Below, in pieces: positions 24,835 to 33,021 of a DNA stretch of 45,385 bases; within the stretch, counting starts at the first letter, position 1, and every line of letters starts with the position of its first letter. The DNA lies in NCBI GenBank assembly GCA_002431345.1, contig DJEN01000030.1, forward strand, positions 1 to 45,385, in the 5' to 3' direction. Under the pieces are notes generated by a model that worked only from the letters and a program-made list of their open reading frames with translations, was not told the origin of the DNA and ran no database searches. This stretch comes from Megasphaera sp. UBA5897 (lineage in GTDB: Bacteria > Bacillota > Negativicutes > Veillonellales > Megasphaeraceae). The position numbers and the translations under genes were made by a program.

Positions 24835-25908
24835 TTAATGCTGTTTTTGAAAGGCTTTCATAAATGCTGCCAATGCCGCGCACCCTTCTTCCGTCACGGC
24901 ATTATACAAAGAAGCCCGGCAGCCGCCAACAGACCGGTGGCCTTTGACGCCAATCAAATCCTGCGCCGCTGCCTGCGTTACAAATTCTTTTTCCAGTTCC
25001 GGCGTCGCCAAATTAAAGGTTACGTTCATCAGGCTGCGCGAATCTTTTCGGGCATGTCCTTTATAAAAGCCCTGGCTTTCGTCAATCACACGGTAAATCA
25101 TATCTGCTTTCACTTGATTGCGGCGGTGCATCGCTGCCAAACCGCCGTGGTCATCGAGCCAATGCGCTACTTTATTGACAAAATAAATATCAAATACCGG
25201 CGGCGTATTATACGTCGAATCATGGTCAACAAAGGTCTTGTACTGCAGCATCAGCGGCAGTTTGTCGTTGGCTTTTTGTAAAAATTCATCTTTAATAATC
25301 GCTACGACTACGCCGGCAGGCCCCACATTTTTTTGTGCCCCTGCGTATATAAGATCAAACTGCTGCACATCGACAGGCCGGCTCAAAAAGTCGCTGGACA
25401 TATCACAAATAACCGGAATATCAAACGTAGGAAATGTCTGCCATTCTGTGCCGTGAATGGTATTGTTCGATGTCATGTACACATAGTCCGTATCCGGCTG
25501 TACAACAAAATCCTTTTGGGAAGGTATATATGTAAAGTGGTCTTCTTTACTCGACGCAATTTCATACGTCTTTCCAAAAAACTGTGCCGCTTTCATCGCT
25601 TTGTCAGACCAGACACCCGTATTAATATAGCCGCCTTTTTTCTTCAGGAAATTTGCAGCATGCATGACAAACTGCATGCTGCCGCCGCCTTGTATAAAGA
25701 CAACATGATAGCCTTCCGGCACCTGCAGGAGTTTTTTCAATGTCGCTACGGTGTCATCCTGCATTTCCTGATAAGCAGCACTGCGGTGACTAATTTCAAC
25801 AATACTCATTCCCGTATGGTTGAAATCCAAAAATTCACGCTGAACTTCCTGCAAAACTTCCAGCGGCATAGCCGACGGACCTGCATTAAAGTTGTACACT
25901 CGTTTCAT
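24835..25908 (-). CDS. serC: Phosphoserine aminotransferase
   Basis: PLP enzyme that converts 3-phosphohydroxypyruvate and glutamate to phosphoserine. Full length at 357 residues, with N-terminal NFNAGPSAMP, the substrate-loop FIQGGGSMQF, and the PLP lysine in AGAQKNVGPAG (about 196-206). The C-terminal GHRSVGGCRASLYNA motif is present. ATG after GAGGTG. First gene after the serine T-box. Confidence 0.96.
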   Translation of the reverse strand: MKRVYNFNAGPSAMPLEVLQEVQREFLDFNHTGMSIVEISHRSAAYQEMQDDTVATLKKLLQVPEGYHVVFIQGGGSMQFVMHAANFLKKKGGYINTGVWSDKAMKAAQFFGKTYEIASSKEDHFTYIPSQKDFVVQPDTDYVYMTSNNTIHGTEWQTFPTFDIPVICDMSSDFLSRPVDVQQFDLIYAGAQKNVGPAGVVVAIIKDEFLQKANDKLPLMLQYKTFVDHDSTYNTPPVFDIYFVNKVAHWLDDHGGLAAMHRRNQVKADMIYRVIDESQGFYKGHARKDSRSLMNVTFNLATPELEKEFVTQAAAQDLIGVKGHRSVGGCRASLYNAVTEEGCAALAAFMKAFQKQH

Positions 25909-25975
25909 ACGTTACACCTCTCACTCACCAAGGAGCCGCAGGGAAAGCTCTCTTGCTAAAAAAATCAATTACCAT

Positions 25976-26011
25976 AATAAAAAAACTCCCGTCCCCTAAA
26001 GGGACGAGAGT
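25976..26011 (-). terminator. T-box attenuator hairpin before serC
   Basis: Minus strand ACTCTCGTCCC(T), loop TTTA, GGGGACGGGAGT then TTTTTT. This is the regulated terminator of the serine T-box; readthrough is expected when uncharged tRNA-Ser is bound. Confidence 0.88.
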
Positions 26012-26197
26012 ATATTCCCGCGTTGCCACCCAACTTGCCTTTCGGCCAACTTGTACCGCTATACCGGGCGTACCCGTCAAATTCATCATTTGCAGCTCCA
26101 GAGCGGAACGCCTTACTGTCTTACTGCCTCACACCAACCGGCAGCTCTCTGCAAAGACAACTATAAGTTGCTTCTCTTTCATCGCCTTTAAAATATT
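25976..26197 (-). promoter_or_regulatory. Serine T-box leader
   Basis: tRNA-sensing leader of the serC operon. It has the T-box core GGGTGGCAACGCGGG (26017-26031), an AGAGAGC element in stem I, and the specifier context GCGTTCCGCTCTGGAGC with TCC (Ser) at 26105-26107. The UGGC in the core would pair with an acceptor end carrying discriminator G, as tRNA-Ser has. Specifier, discriminator and downstream genes all agree on serine. Confidence 0.93.
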
Positions 26198-26203
26198 GAG
26201 TTT

Positions 26204-26232
26204 ATTATAAACACGTTTGTCCAATATGTCAA
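26204..26232 (-). promoter_or_regulatory. Promoter of the serine operon
   Basis: Minus strand TTGACA (26227-26232), 17 bases, TATAAT (26204-26209): a perfect consensus. Predicted start near 26197, at the T-box 5' end. It begins about 40 bases after the reductase stop. Confidence 0.85.
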
Positions 26233-26271
26233 GACATATTCATAGCCGTACATATATCATTTTTATGTCTT

Positions 26272-28554
26272 TTAATTGCATTTGCTCCATCCGCAATTTT
26301 TACATGTATTACAACCACCTTCAAATACCAGCGGTTCGCCGCACTGCGGACAAAACATCGAATCAGCCGTTACTTTTTTATCTGCCTTCGGATATGCAGG
26401 CATTTTTTTTACAGGAAGATTTCCATTGGCAACAGATGAAACCTGTTTCAGCTCTTCCTGTACTTCTGTGTACATATCTAGAAGCGCGTTGCCTACAGCC
26501 ATGGGGCAACAAGAGCCTTTACTCGTATCTCCCCGTGTAGCCCGCCGCACGGAATAAGATGGACAATTTCCTGTCGAATTGAGCTGATCCACAATAGTAT
26601 AAATATCAAGTCCCGCCCGAGCACTAATGGATATCATACGTGATAAGCCAATCATAAAATTATTGCAGCCACCTGTTGAGCCTTTGCTCAAATACGTTTC
26701 CAGTAAAGCTCCCGTTTCCGGATCAAAAAATGCCATACAATGCAAACTGCCGCATCCCGTAATCAATTTTCGTTTCTTACCAATAACATTATCATCAATA
26801 GAAACAATTTCTCCACGTTCCAGTCCTTCACCGGCAGTAGGTACTGCTTTTTCTTCCACGTGTGTCGTTAAAATACCGGCACGCTTACAACCATCACGGA
26901 ACAAAGTCAGCCCTTTGCAACCTTTTTCGTAGGCCAGCATATATAATTTTTCCGTATCTTCTACAGTAAAACTATTGGGAACATTGACAGTTGAGCTAAT
27001 AGACGCATCAATATGCTGCTGCCATGCTGACTGCATCGCAATTCGCTGATGGTAATCCAACGTTAAAGCTGTCACAAAATATGGCGGTAAGTTTGCATCA
27101 TCCTTAATACCGTGTGCCTTCATATATGCTTCAACAATCGGCGTGTAGACTTTGTAATATACATCGGTGCCATGAAGTGATTCTGTTTTTCGTTCATAAA
27201 AATTAGCATAAATCGGTTCAATACCACCGGATATGCCCAGCATCGTAGACAACGTCCCTGTTGGTGCTATGGTCAACAGTTGAGAATTGCGCAAGCCGTA
27301 CTGTTTTACAAGGTTCGCTGTTTTTTCCGTTGTATTGGCTTTAAAATACGGCGTTGCCATGATTTCATCGATATGACAATTGGCAAAAGCACCCCGCTCT
27401 GACGCTAACATGGCAGAGGCTGCAATCGCTGTGTCAGCCATAGCAAACCCAATTTGATGACACAATGTAACGGCTTTTTCACTGCCATAGGTAATGCCTA
27501 GTTTAATCAGCATATCGCCAAGGCCCATAATACCTAATCCAATTTGCCGCCAAGCCTGTACAGAATCACGCTGTTCCTTGAGAGGATGCAGCGGTAACCC
27601 TTCATCCAACACATCGTTCAATGCCCGAACAGCCGCAGTAACGCATCGTTTAAACTCATCCATATCAAATGTTGCCTGCGCTGTACATGGCTGCTGCACA
27701 AAATTAGCCAAATTCATGCTGCCAAGTAAACAGGAACCTCCCGCCGGCAACGGTTCTTCTGCACACGGATTGACACCGGAAAAGGTAAATTCTTTTGTAT
27801 TTGCCAACAAATTCCACGAAGAAATACGATCCCAAAACAGAGCACCCGGTTCACCATAATCCCAGTTCGTTTCTGCGACAAGGTGAAATACATCGGCCGC
27901 ATTTACCAAACTTTCTATCACTTGGCCTGTTTCTTTACGCGTATAATGCAGCCGAAACTGCTGACGATGTTTCACAGCTTCCATAAATTCGTTACTCAAG
28001 CGAATCGAAATATTGGCCTTGGTCACTTTGTTTAAATCCGTTTTCAATTTGATAAAATCCAACACATCCGGATGCGCACAGTCAATCGAAATCATCAGCG
28101 CACCGCGGCGGCCATTTTGTCCAATCAATTCTGTTACCAGAGAGTACAATGTCATAAATGAAATAGACCCGCTCGTTTCTTTTGCCGCATTATTAATGCG
28201 AGCTCCTTTCGGGCTTAATTTAGATATATCAATACCACAACCGCCGCCATAGCTATACGTACGTGCTAACTTACCAGCCCGGTCAAAAATGCTTTCAATA
28301 TTGTCGTCCGGCGGCGTAATCACATAACAGTTGGATAAGGTAATTTTCTTTCCCTCATATTCCAATCCCCGATTGGCTAAAATACGTCCGCCAAATAAAA
28401 ACTTTTTTTCCCGAATCAGTTTTGCTGTTTCTGTATCGTGCCCGCTTACTCGTTCAATCCAATGGTCAAATGTTTCTCCATTATTGCAGTATTTATTTTT
28501 CCAAATATCCATGCCGAGCTGGTTGTCTTTTCCCAGCCATTCAGCTTCATTCAT
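26272..28554 (-). CDS. nrdJ: Adenosylcobalamin-dependent (class II) ribonucleotide reductase
   Basis: Makes deoxyribonucleotides using a B12-derived thiyl radical, so it works with or without oxygen. 760 residues. Visible features are the redox Cys in ITLSNCYVI, the NPCAEEPLPAGGSC stretch with the radical-site Cys, an ITGCGSLHCMAFFD TSCPD-type domain late in the protein, and a C-terminal zinc-ribbon-like tail with CPQCGEP and CNTCKNCG. The start is the ATG at 28554, 7 bases after GGAGG. Its promoter carries two NrdR-like boxes. Downstream comes the serine-operon promoter with no strong terminator between. Confidence 0.95.
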   Translation of the reverse strand: MNEAEWLGKDNQLGMDIWKNKYCNNGETFDHWIERVSGHDTETAKLIREKKFLFGGRILANRGLEYEGKKITLSNCYVITPPDDNIESIFDRAGKLARTYSYGGGCGIDISKLSPKGARINNAAKETSGSISFMTLYSLVTELIGQNGRRGALMISIDCAHPDVLDFIKLKTDLNKVTKANISIRLSNEFMEAVKHRQQFRLHYTRKETGQVIESLVNAADVFHLVAETNWDYGEPGALFWDRISSWNLLANTKEFTFSGVNPCAEEPLPAGGSCLLGSMNLANFVQQPCTAQATFDMDEFKRCVTAAVRALNDVLDEGLPLHPLKEQRDSVQAWRQIGLGIMGLGDMLIKLGITYGSEKAVTLCHQIGFAMADTAIAASAMLASERGAFANCHIDEIMATPYFKANTTEKTANLVKQYGLRNSQLLTIAPTGTLSTMLGISGGIEPIYANFYERKTESLHGTDVYYKVYTPIVEAYMKAHGIKDDANLPPYFVTALTLDYHQRIAMQSAWQQHIDASISSTVNVPNSFTVEDTEKLYMLAYEKGCKGLTLFRDGCKRAGILTTHVEEKAVPTAGEGLERGEIVSIDDNVIGKKRKLITGCGSLHCMAFFDPETGALLETYLSKGSTGGCNNFMIGLSRMISISARAGLDIYTIVDQLNSTGNCPSYSVRRATRGDTSKGSCCPMAVGNALLDMYTEVQEELKQVSSVANGNLPVKKMPAYPKADKKVTADSMFCPQCGEPLVFEGGCNTCKNCGWSKCN

Positions 28555-28575
28555 GTTCGTACCTCCGTTTTGCAT

Positions 28576-28591
28576 ATACTATATATTGTAT
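28576..28591 (-). promoter_or_regulatory. NrdR-like box, proximal
   Basis: Minus strand ATACAATATATAGTAT, 14 of 16 matches to the NrdR consensus as I remember it (ACACAATATATAGTGT). NrdR represses ribonucleotide reductase genes when dATP is high. Confidence 0.65.
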
Positions 28592-28606
28592 GTTTATTTT
28601 GTATGT

Positions 28607-28622
28607 ATAGCATATTATGTAT
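28607..28622 (-). promoter_or_regulatory. NrdR-like box, distal
   Basis: Minus strand ATACATAATATGCTAT, about 10 of 16 matches to the NrdR consensus. It starts exactly 31 bases from the proximal box, which fits the three-turn spacing of paired NrdR boxes. Weak alone; the spacing supports it. Confidence 0.5.
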
Positions 28623-28633
28623 TTCCGTGTTTA

Positions 28634-28661
28634 ATCATAACACATTCTTACATTACGTCAA
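28634..28661 (-). promoter_or_regulatory. Promoter of the ribonucleotide reductase gene
   Basis: Minus strand TTGACG (28656-28661), 16 bases, TATGAT (28634-28639). It lies just before the NrdR-like boxes and about 10 bases from the end of the hydrolase gene. Confidence 0.6.
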
Positions 28662-28670
28662 GGCAATACG

Positions 28671-29618
28671 CTATTCTGATTGGACATGACGATTTCGTAA
28701 AAAACGGGTAACAACACGATGATATGCATCGGTATCTGTTTCAATACCGACGGCATGAGGTGAATGGGTAAAGATATAGATATGTTTATCTTGACTGCCG
28801 CAATGTTCATACAAATCCTGCACAGTTTGAACTGGTACTAGTTTATCTTTACCACCATGCAAAAATAATATTGGTGCTTTAATAAACCGAACTGCCTGGG
28901 CCGGTTCAATATTAGCCACTAACTTATGGGTATGAAACAGCATCGCCGCTTGAAAAAATGGATCAAGAATATTATAGCCCCAGACAACTCGTTCATCCCT
29001 GGCTGCCTGCCGCAGTTTTTCCCGTCCCAAGGCAATGATGTTTCCGTACGAACTGTCCGCTACAACGAAGGACAAAGAATCACCGCGGTCACTTCCTGCA
29101 TACAGCAGAGCCATCGCAGCTCCCAATGAAATGCCGTGCAGCCCAATTTTCATAGCACCGTCTTTTTCATGCAGCCATTGTACCCACTGCGTCAAATCGT
29201 CCACTTCGCTCAATCCCCAGTCCGTATGCTCACCGCCGCTTTCACCATGGCCCCGCTGGTCAATAAGCAGTACGTTATATCCTAAATTCCGATATATAGA
29301 CACATAGGGCAGACACATCATGCGGTTTTGATAGAGCCCATGCAGCAAAATCACGGTCTGATGCGAACCCCGTGTATCTGCAATATACGTTCCCCGCAGC
29401 ATCGTTCCGTCTGTACCGTTGACGCGCACAGGTTCCCAATCCCGTTCTTTTTCCAGCTGTCGCATTTGTTTGACATCATGGCTGTGATTTTCAATTCCCA
29501 GCACCGTATCCCATGGTGCCGTACGAAATTCCTCAAACGCCATATTGCCAATAAAACAGCCTGCAGCCACTCCCAAAACCAGCAGAAAAATACATCCTTT
29601 TCCTAACCACCGCAGCAT
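28671..29618 (-). CDS. Alpha/beta hydrolase with an N-terminal membrane anchor
   Basis: A 315-residue serine hydrolase of the BAAT/dienelactone type, unknown substrate. One hydrophobic segment (about 8-25) probably anchors it with the enzyme outside the cytoplasm. Catalytic elements are the oxyanion motif ILLHGLYQNR, the nucleophile elbow GISLGAA (Ser at about 170), Asp in LHGGKDKLVP and His in HSPHAVG. It resembles the YqkD/Bem46-like group. ATG after AGGGAG. It stands alone between the metallo-hydrolase and reductase genes. Confidence 0.85.
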   Translation of the reverse strand: MLRWLGKGCIFLLVLGVAAGCFIGNMAFEEFRTAPWDTVLGIENHSHDVKQMRQLEKERDWEPVRVNGTDGTMLRGTYIADTRGSHQTVILLHGLYQNRMMCLPYVSIYRNLGYNVLLIDQRGHGESGGEHTDWGLSEVDDLTQWVQWLHEKDGAMKIGLHGISLGAAMALLYAGSDRGDSLSFVVADSSYGNIIALGREKLRQAARDERVVWGYNILDPFFQAAMLFHTHKLVANIEPAQAVRFIKAPILFLHGGKDKLVPVQTVQDLYEHCGSQDKHIYIFTHSPHAVGIETDTDAYHRVVTRFLRNRHVQSE

Positions 29619-29654
29619 TGTATTATCTCCCTTTTTCTGTAGTATCCTTCTGTT

Positions 29655-29685
29655 AGTATAGCCCCTGCAGTATCCTCTAAGTCAA
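29655..29685 (-). promoter_or_regulatory. Possible promoter of the alpha/beta hydrolase
   Basis: Minus strand TTGACT (29680-29685), a long 19-base spacer, TATACT (29655-29660), about 35 bases before the start codon. The spacer makes this a weak call. Confidence 0.35.
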
Positions 29686-29745
29686 GAGACGGCCGCATAA
29701 AGTTTTTTTCTGGCATGCGCTGCCGCTTTGTACAACAGCCATTTT

Positions 29746-30567
29746 TTATTTGCACAGTACAATCGATTCGCCATCATCAGGCACATGAATATCGCCTGCA
29801 TAATACAGGGATGCCTCTTTTGCATACTGCGTTTTTCTCGTCGGCAGCGTTTTGTCTTCCGTATGATATAAAATAACATGTTTGGCCTGCAGCTGTGCCG
29901 CTGTTTCTGCTGCATCTTTTACAGTGCTGTGATGTTTTTCATAGGGATGAAAGACGTCTTTTTGCTGATACAGGCAAAAAGCTTCTTCCAACAGCCAATC
30001 TGCCCGCCAGGCATACGGGCGGCACCGTTCGTTGTACGGTTCATCACCTAAGCAAGTCAGCCGCATCCCGTCAGAAAACTGCAGCTCATAGCCAAACTGT
30101 TTCGCCTTTGTAGAAGCAATATCAAACGCAGTTAAGGTCATATCCAAAAACGTTCTCTTCTCCCCATCCTGCACCTCGTCCAAACAAATGCGAGTGCCCA
30201 CATACGAAAAATCTTTTTTCTTGAGCATCATTTCACACATAACAAGAAGCATATGCTTCACTGCATCATGACAATAAATGTGAAAATCGCCTTCATAGCG
30301 TCCTGCCGCCATCAAAGACGCAATCTTGCGAATGACCCAGACAACGCCTAAAACATGGTCCGTATGCCCATGTGTAACAAACATATGATGGAATGCATCA
30401 TACTGCACGCCGGCATCTTCCAAGCAGCGCAAAATCGTATTGCCGCCGCCGGCATCCGTCAAAAACCATCCTTTTTCTGTATGAATCAAAAAACAAGTAT
30501 TATAGCACCGCGTCACCATCGCATTTCCTGTACCCAGCATATGTATCGTTCGCAACGTATTCAACAC
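29746..30567 (-). CDS. Metallo-beta-lactamase-fold hydrolase, RNase Z-like
   Basis: A 273-residue metallo-hydrolase. The zinc motif is FVTHGHTDHVLG (HxHxDH) and the N-terminal LGTGNAM matches the ribonuclease Z/arylsulfatase branch. Later metal ligands are likely the Asp near FSDGMRLTCLGD and the C-terminal His in VILYHTED. It is shorter than true tRNase Z and lacks an obvious exosite arm, so a small-molecule or cyclic-nucleotide phosphodiesterase-like role is as likely. The start is uncertain: the frame opens at a GTG (30567) next to AAAGG, and a TTG at 30555 has better spacing. Confidence 0.8.
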   Translation of the reverse strand: MLNTLRTIHMLGTGNAMVTRCYNTCFLIHTEKGWFLTDAGGGNTILRCLEDAGVQYDAFHHMFVTHGHTDHVLGVVWVIRKIASLMAAGRYEGDFHIYCHDAVKHMLLVMCEMMLKKKDFSYVGTRICLDEVQDGEKRTFLDMTLTAFDIASTKAKQFGYELQFSDGMRLTCLGDEPYNERCRPYAWRADWLLEEAFCLYQQKDVFHPYEKHHSTVKDAAETAAQLQAKHVILYHTEDKTLPTRKTQYAKEASLYYAGDIHVPDDGESIVLCK

Positions 30568-30591
30568 CTTTCATTTGATATGCAGATATAG

Positions 30592-30625
30592 AAAAATCCC
30601 TTCCGTTCTAAAAGAAGGGATTTTT
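30592..30625 (-). terminator. Terminator after pyrR
   Basis: Minus strand AAAAATCCCTTC, loop, GAAGGGATTTTT, 10 bases after the pyrR stop. It ends the lspA-rluD-pyrR operon and separates it from the metallo-hydrolase. Confidence 0.88.
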
Positions 30626-30635
30626 ACCGCCCATA

Positions 30636-31178
30636 TTATTTTATTTCTTCCCGCAGAACCACTCGTTCTGCCCCGTCTATTTCGCGAAGCTGGACAGAAA
30701 TATCCTCCCGCCGGGACGTAGGTACGTTTTTTCCTACGTAATCTGCCCGAATCGGTAGTTCCCGATGCCCTCTGTCCACGAGGACTGCCAATTCAATAAA
30801 CCGCGGCCGTCCCAATGCCATAATCGCATTGAGAGCCGAACGAACCGTCCGGCCGGTAAATAAAACATCATCGACCAAAATAACGATTTTGCCATCGGCA
30901 TCAAATGCCCGGTCTTCACTGCCAACCGTATTGATATGGCTTTTCTTCCCATCATCACGATACGCAGATATATCCAAATCATACACGGGAATATCACAGC
31001 CTTCAATAGCCGTAAGTTCAGCAGCCAGCCGTTTCGCCATCGGTACGCCGCGCGTATGAATCCCCACAAGGACTGTATTGTCCAATCCCTTATTGCGTTC
31101 AATAATTTCATGGGCAATGCGGCGGATAGCCCGGCTGATTGCTTTTTCATCCATCAATATATTTTTATCTTTCCACAT
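30636..31178 (-). CDS. pyrR: Bifunctional pyrimidine regulator / uracil phosphoribosyltransferase PyrR
   Basis: RNA-binding attenuation protein of pyrimidine genes, often with weak uracil phosphoribosyltransferase activity. The 180 residues carry the PRPP-binding motif VILVDDVLFTGRTVRSAL (about 98-115). The ATG at 31178 follows GAGGTG; the frame's earlier GTG is part of that ribosome-binding site. It sits 14 bases after rluD, in the lspA-rluD-pyrR order of Bacillus, but the pyr biosynthetic genes do not follow here; a terminator does. It must act on transcripts elsewhere. Confidence 0.95.
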   Translation of the reverse strand: MWKDKNILMDEKAISRAIRRIAHEIIERNKGLDNTVLVGIHTRGVPMAKRLAAELTAIEGCDIPVYDLDISAYRDDGKKSHINTVGSEDRAFDADGKIVILVDDVLFTGRTVRSALNAIMALGRPRFIELAVLVDRGHRELPIRADYVGKNVPTSRREDISVQLREIDGAERVVLREEIK

Positions 31179-31192
31179 GGCGTACACCTCGT

Positions 31193-32113
31193 TTAACGGC
31201 GTTCTTCAGCCTGCTGCAGGCACTCCAGGAAATCTGCCGGGGCCGGTGCTTCAAAATGCATGGCTTCTCCCGTAATGGGATGTACTAAATCCAGGCAGTG
31301 TGAATGAAGTGCCTGTCCGGCAATCGGAAAATTATCTTTTTTATATCCGTACAGCGGGTCATTGACAACAGGATGGTTGATGTAAGCCATATGCACGCGA
31401 ATTTGATGCGTCCGGCCTGTTTCCAGCTTACATTCAATCCATGTATACATGCCGTAGCGTTTGACAACGCGAAAATGCGTCACGGCATCACGGCCGCCTT
31501 TAAACGTCACTGCCATTTTAATGCGGTCTTTGGCGTGGCGGCCAATAGGGGCATCGACAATCCCCCGTTCTTCCGTAATATTGCCATGTACCAGCGCCCA
31601 ATACGTCCGGCGCGCCGTATGCGCTTTGATCTGAGCTGCCAGTCCGCGGTGCGCTTCGTCGGTCTTAGCGGCTACCATGACACCGGACGTGTCTTTATCC
31701 AGACGATGGACAATTCCCGGCCGAATGACGCCATTAATGCCCGACAATTCTCCTTTGCAGTGATACAGCAGCGCATTGACCAGCGTCCCGTTTGGATTGC
31801 CTGCAGCAGGGTGTACTACCATGCCTCGTGCTTTATTGATGACAATGATGTCTTTATCTTCATAAATCACATCAAGAGGAATATTTTCAGCTTCTGCCTT
31901 TGTTTCTTCAGCAGGTTCCTGAAACTGCACACGTATATTGTCATTTACTTTTAAACGGTGATTGGCCTTAGCTTCTTTTCCGTTCACCCATACGTCGCCC
32001 TGCTGCACGATTTGCTGCGCAAAACTCCTCGACAATGACAGCATTTTTACTAAATACACGTCTAATCGCGTTCCCGCATCCTCTTCCATTACGTGCCATT
32101 CTTTTTCATTCAT
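31193..32113 (-). CDS. rluD: 23S rRNA pseudouridine synthase, RluD family
   Basis: Isomerises specific uridines in rRNA. The 306 residues have an N-terminal S4 RNA-binding domain (about 10-70) and the catalytic motif HRLDKDTSGVM with its Asp (about 139). RTHQIRVHMAYI is also typical. I prefer the ATG at 32113 (MNEKEW), 8 bases after GAGGG. An upstream ATG at 32128 forms an ATGA overlap with the lspA stop and could be used by reinitiation. Confidence 0.93.
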   Translation of the reverse strand: MNEKEWHVMEEDAGTRLDVYLVKMLSLSRSFAQQIVQQGDVWVNGKEAKANHRLKVNDNIRVQFQEPAEETKAEAENIPLDVIYEDKDIIVINKARGMVVHPAAGNPNGTLVNALLYHCKGELSGINGVIRPGIVHRLDKDTSGVMVAAKTDEAHRGLAAQIKAHTARRTYWALVHGNITEERGIVDAPIGRHAKDRIKMAVTFKGGRDAVTHFRVVKRYGMYTWIECKLETGRTHQIRVHMAYINHPVVNDPLYGYKKDNFPIAGQALHSHCLDLVHPITGEAMHFEAPAPADFLECLQQAEERR

Positions 32114-32124
32114 ATCGTATACCC

Positions 32125-32562
32125 TCATTTATCTGATATATGAGTCCAGCTATACCATAACAACAGGCACACGCCGACAACAATACCAATATCCGCAATA
32201 TTAAAAACAGGCCAAACCCTAAAATCAAAAAAATCAATTACAGCGCCGCGCACGCCTCGATCCAGCGCGTTGCCTACAGCGCCGCCCAGCAGCATGCCCG
32301 TCCCCAACTGTACCAGCCAATGAGACGGCAGTTTTTTGTGAAAAATGCCGTACAGCCCCAGCAGCAATGCCGCAATACACAGAAACAGCCAGCGCTGATT
32401 TTCCAAAATGCCAAAGGCCGCGCCTCGGTTTAAAATATATGTAATATGAAAAAAGCCCGGAATAACCGGAATCGATTCATGAAGCATCATCCATTCCTGA
32501 ACAGCGGTTTTACTGCCTTGATCCAGGAGTATGGTAAGCAACGCTATCCATACAACTTGCAC
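32125..32562 (-). CDS. lspA: Lipoprotein signal peptidase (signal peptidase II)
   Basis: Inner-membrane aspartic peptidase that cuts lipoprotein signals before the lipidated Cys. The 145 residues form about four helices; the catalytic Asp pair is in NALDRGVRGAVIDFF and FNIADIGI. The frame opens earlier, but a perfect AGGAGG lies 5 bases before the GTG at 32562, so I take that as the start. First gene of the lspA-rluD-pyrR operon. Confidence 0.95.
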   Translation of the reverse strand: MQVVWIALLTILLDQGSKTAVQEWMMLHESIPVIPGFFHITYILNRGAAFGILENQRWLFLCIAALLLGLYGIFHKKLPSHWLVQLGTGMLLGGAVGNALDRGVRGAVIDFFDFRVWPVFNIADIGIVVGVCLLLWYSWTHISDK

Positions 32563-32650
32563 AAAAACCTCCTGATACACCTAGATTTGTGTATATATTT
32601 TATATAATGAAACAAATGTATCGTATCACATAACTCTGTAAAATTCAAAT

Positions 32651-32682
32651 AAAAAAGGAGACATATACATGTCTCCTTTTTT
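32651..32682 (-). terminator. Terminator of the ferredoxin gene
   Basis: AAAAAAGGAGACAT pairs with ATGTCTCCTTTTTT around a 4-base loop. Symmetric, 22 bases after the ferredoxin stop on the minus strand. Confidence 0.88.
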
Positions 32683-32703
32683 ATCTTATAACTTAAGGTG
32701 CTA

Positions 32704-32868
32704 TTATTCAGCAGAGATAGCACCAGTAGGACATACGGATTCGCAAGAACCGCAATCGATGCAGGAATCAGTTACAACGTATTTAGCGTCGCCTTCTTCG
32801 ATAGCGCCAACAGGACAAGCACCTGCGCAAGCACCGCATTTTACGCATTCATCAGAAATAACATGCAT
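32704..32868 (-). CDS. 2[4Fe-4S] ferredoxin
   Basis: A 54-residue clostridial-type ferredoxin: MHVISDECVKCGAC at the N-terminus and two CxxCxxCxxxCP clusters (CVKCGACAGACP and CIDCGSCESVCP). Low-potential electron carrier of anaerobic metabolism, for example for pyruvate:ferredoxin oxidoreductase or hydrogenase. ATG behind GGAGGTG. Single gene with its own promoter, a leader hairpin and a terminator. Confidence 0.96.
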   Translation of the reverse strand: MHVISDECVKCGACAGACPVGAIEEGDAKYVVTDSCIDCGSCESVCPTGAISAE

Positions 32869-32896
32869 GTTTTTCACCTCCAACTATATATCTCTC

Positions 32897-32913
32897 TGGG
32901 GACTAACTCCCCA
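32897..32913 (-). promoter_or_regulatory. Hairpin in the ferredoxin 5' leader
   Basis: Minus strand TGGGGA-GTTAG-TCCCCA, a perfect 6-pair stem, between the promoter and the ribosome-binding site. It may stabilise the mRNA. GGGGAG here is complementary to CUCCCC in the nearby sRNA candidate. Confidence 0.5.
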
Positions 32914-32924
32914 CGTCTTTTTCA

Positions 32925-32952
32925 TTATTACACGAATATCTAAAAATGTCAA
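32925..32952 (-). promoter_or_regulatory. Promoter of the ferredoxin gene
   Basis: Minus strand TTGACA (32947-32952), 16 bases, TAATAA(T) (32925-32930). Confidence 0.65.
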
Positions 32953-33021
32953 TGAATACCGATTGAGTAAAGATATAGGTATTTACTGTCTTTATGTGCT
33001 TTATAAAAAATTTATATTTGG

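Noticed and set aside
26216..26271. Weak hairpin (AAGACATA...TATGTCTT) considered as reductase terminator
   Set aside because: The loop is about 25 bases, there is no T-run, and it overlaps the serine-operon -35 box.
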